Positions 31,045-31,486 of a DNA stretch of 31,486 bases are shown here, piece by piece. This DNA is from SLAN01 sp046545955 (GTDB taxonomy: Bacteria; Spirochaetota; Spirochaetia; DSM-27196; SKKC01), in assembly GCA_046545955.1 (NCBI GenBank), contig JBKGYS010000010.1, positions 1 through 31,486 of the forward strand, read 5' to 3'. The position numbers were made by a program, and so were the translations under genes. The notes below the pieces were generated by a model. That model was not told the origin of the DNA. It made no database searches and was given only the letters and a program-made list of their open reading frames with translations. Position 1 is the first letter of the stretch. Every line of letters begins with the position of its first letter.

Positions 31045-31268
31045 TGCCCCCGAGCCATTATCAGGGAAGCGAACCGGTCAACAAAGCATCCGAGTGAATG
31101 AACCGTGTAGGGTCGTCTTACCTGGGGCGATCCCAACATCAACTCGCGCCTGCAATCCACGTCCCGCTTCAGCGGGTTAACGAAGAACTTGTGAGTTTCC
31201 CCAGCCTCGAAACATCGCGCAGTCACCCGGAAAACCTGTGTCGGATAGCCGCCAAACCTTCGTGCGGG
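31045..31268. other. Intergenic region with a small hairpin
   Basis: These 224 bases lie between two genes that converge. The clearest element is CCCGC-TTCA-GCGGG (31163-31176) followed by TTAAC, a short hairpin without a T-run. Base composition is less GC-rich than the flanking genes. No RNA gene is recognisable. Confidence 0.3.
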
Positions 31269-31486
31269 TCAGAGCTCCGATTCCGACTGAGGCATTGCCC
31301 CGTTGCTCGGTTCGGTCCTGATCGGCTCGGTCGCGGACTCGTAGGCGGCAATCCGCTGTTCCATCGCCTGCATCTGCACGGAAGCGAGCAGGAAAGACAG
31401 CGTCGATTCAGCACCCATGTTGCGGTTCAGCCGGTGTACGCCTATTCCGTCGAAACAGCCGCCGGTAGCCGGGTGGTAGACCGAAC
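31269..31486 (-). CDS. C-terminal end of a glycosidase-like/glycosyltransferase-associated protein (partial)
   Basis: Open frame entering from the right edge on the minus strand and ending in TGA at 31269-31271; 72 residues are visible. The segment VYHPATGGCFDGI, followed by VHRLNRNMGAESTLSFLLA, matches a conserved C-terminal block (GGCxDG then NxNxGAEST) that I associate with six-hairpin glycosidase-like domains, often fused to or near family 4 glycosyltransferases. The last 35 residues are a hydrophilic tail. The catalytic part lies outside the window, so only the C-terminal family resemblance can be claimed. Confidence 0.6.
   Translation of the reverse strand, partial: SVYHPATGGCFDGIGVHRLNRNMGAESTLSFLLASVQMQAMEQRIAAYESATEPIRTEPSNGAMPQSESEL

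Noticed and set aside
31140..31210. Hairpin region considered as a tRNA or small RNA
   Set aside because: Only one 5-bp hairpin is visible; no cloverleaf, T-loop sequence or promoter.
30990..31226. Minus-strand 78-codon frame in the intergenic region
   Set aside because: It overlaps the hydrolase 3' end by 55 bases, has no ribosome site that I can see and no recognised family.

Overview
The window is a GC-rich stretch of bacterial chromosome, densely coded, with about 18 complete protein genes, one gene cut by the right edge and a few fragments. No rRNA, tRNA, CRISPR array, transposase or phage gene is visible. A free-living spirochaete is my best guess for the source. The hints are a mature periplasmic N-terminus beginning GGQQEG, which is typical of spirochaete binding proteins, and a eukaryote-like ether-lipid gene set. 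This is inference, not proof.

Left part (1-9565, mostly + strand): a family 2 glycoside hydrolase with a collagen-like Gly-Ala-Thr repeat, a secreted DUF4097 beta-repeat protein, a gamma-glutamylcyclotransferase-like protein, an aldo/keto reductase, a secreted M23 peptidase fused to a PQQ-type beta-propeller, a DUF418 membrane protein (minus strand) and the ABC-F translation factor EttA.

Sulfur block (9793-14488, minus strand): a persulfide dioxygenase/rhodanese fusion is followed, past a strong intrinsic terminator, by a TauE/TSUP-type anion exporter and a CPA2 antiporter carrying a PTS EIIA domain. A good sigma70-type promoter precedes the dioxygenase. Together they suggest oxidation of persulfide to sulfite, export of sulfite and ion homeostasis.

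Middle (14700-20111): a 180-kDa class NAD-glutamate dehydrogenase, converging with a small DoxX-like membrane protein.

Ether-lipid block (20260-24836, minus strand): alkyl-DHAP synthase, fatty acyl-CoA reductase and a short-chain dehydrogenase are packed with a 4-base overlap and a 3-base gap. This matches the animal order of chemistry (fatty alcohol, alkyl-DHAP, alkyl-G3P). The reductase has a C-terminal extension that resembles a catalytically dead GNPAT/PlsB-type acyltransferase. This is the most interesting system in the window.

Right part (24916-31486): a relic of a PfkB-type sugar kinase, a GNAT acetyltransferase and a macro-domain protein (minus strand); then, divergently, a CHASE2-class III adenylate cyclase, an orphan glycine-betaine-type binding protein and an alpha/beta hydrolase (+ strand). 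The window ends in the 3' end of a minus-strand gene with a GAEST motif. A recurrent feature across the window is low-complexity Gly/Ala/Ser/Pro-rich loop insertions inside otherwise conserved enzymes.
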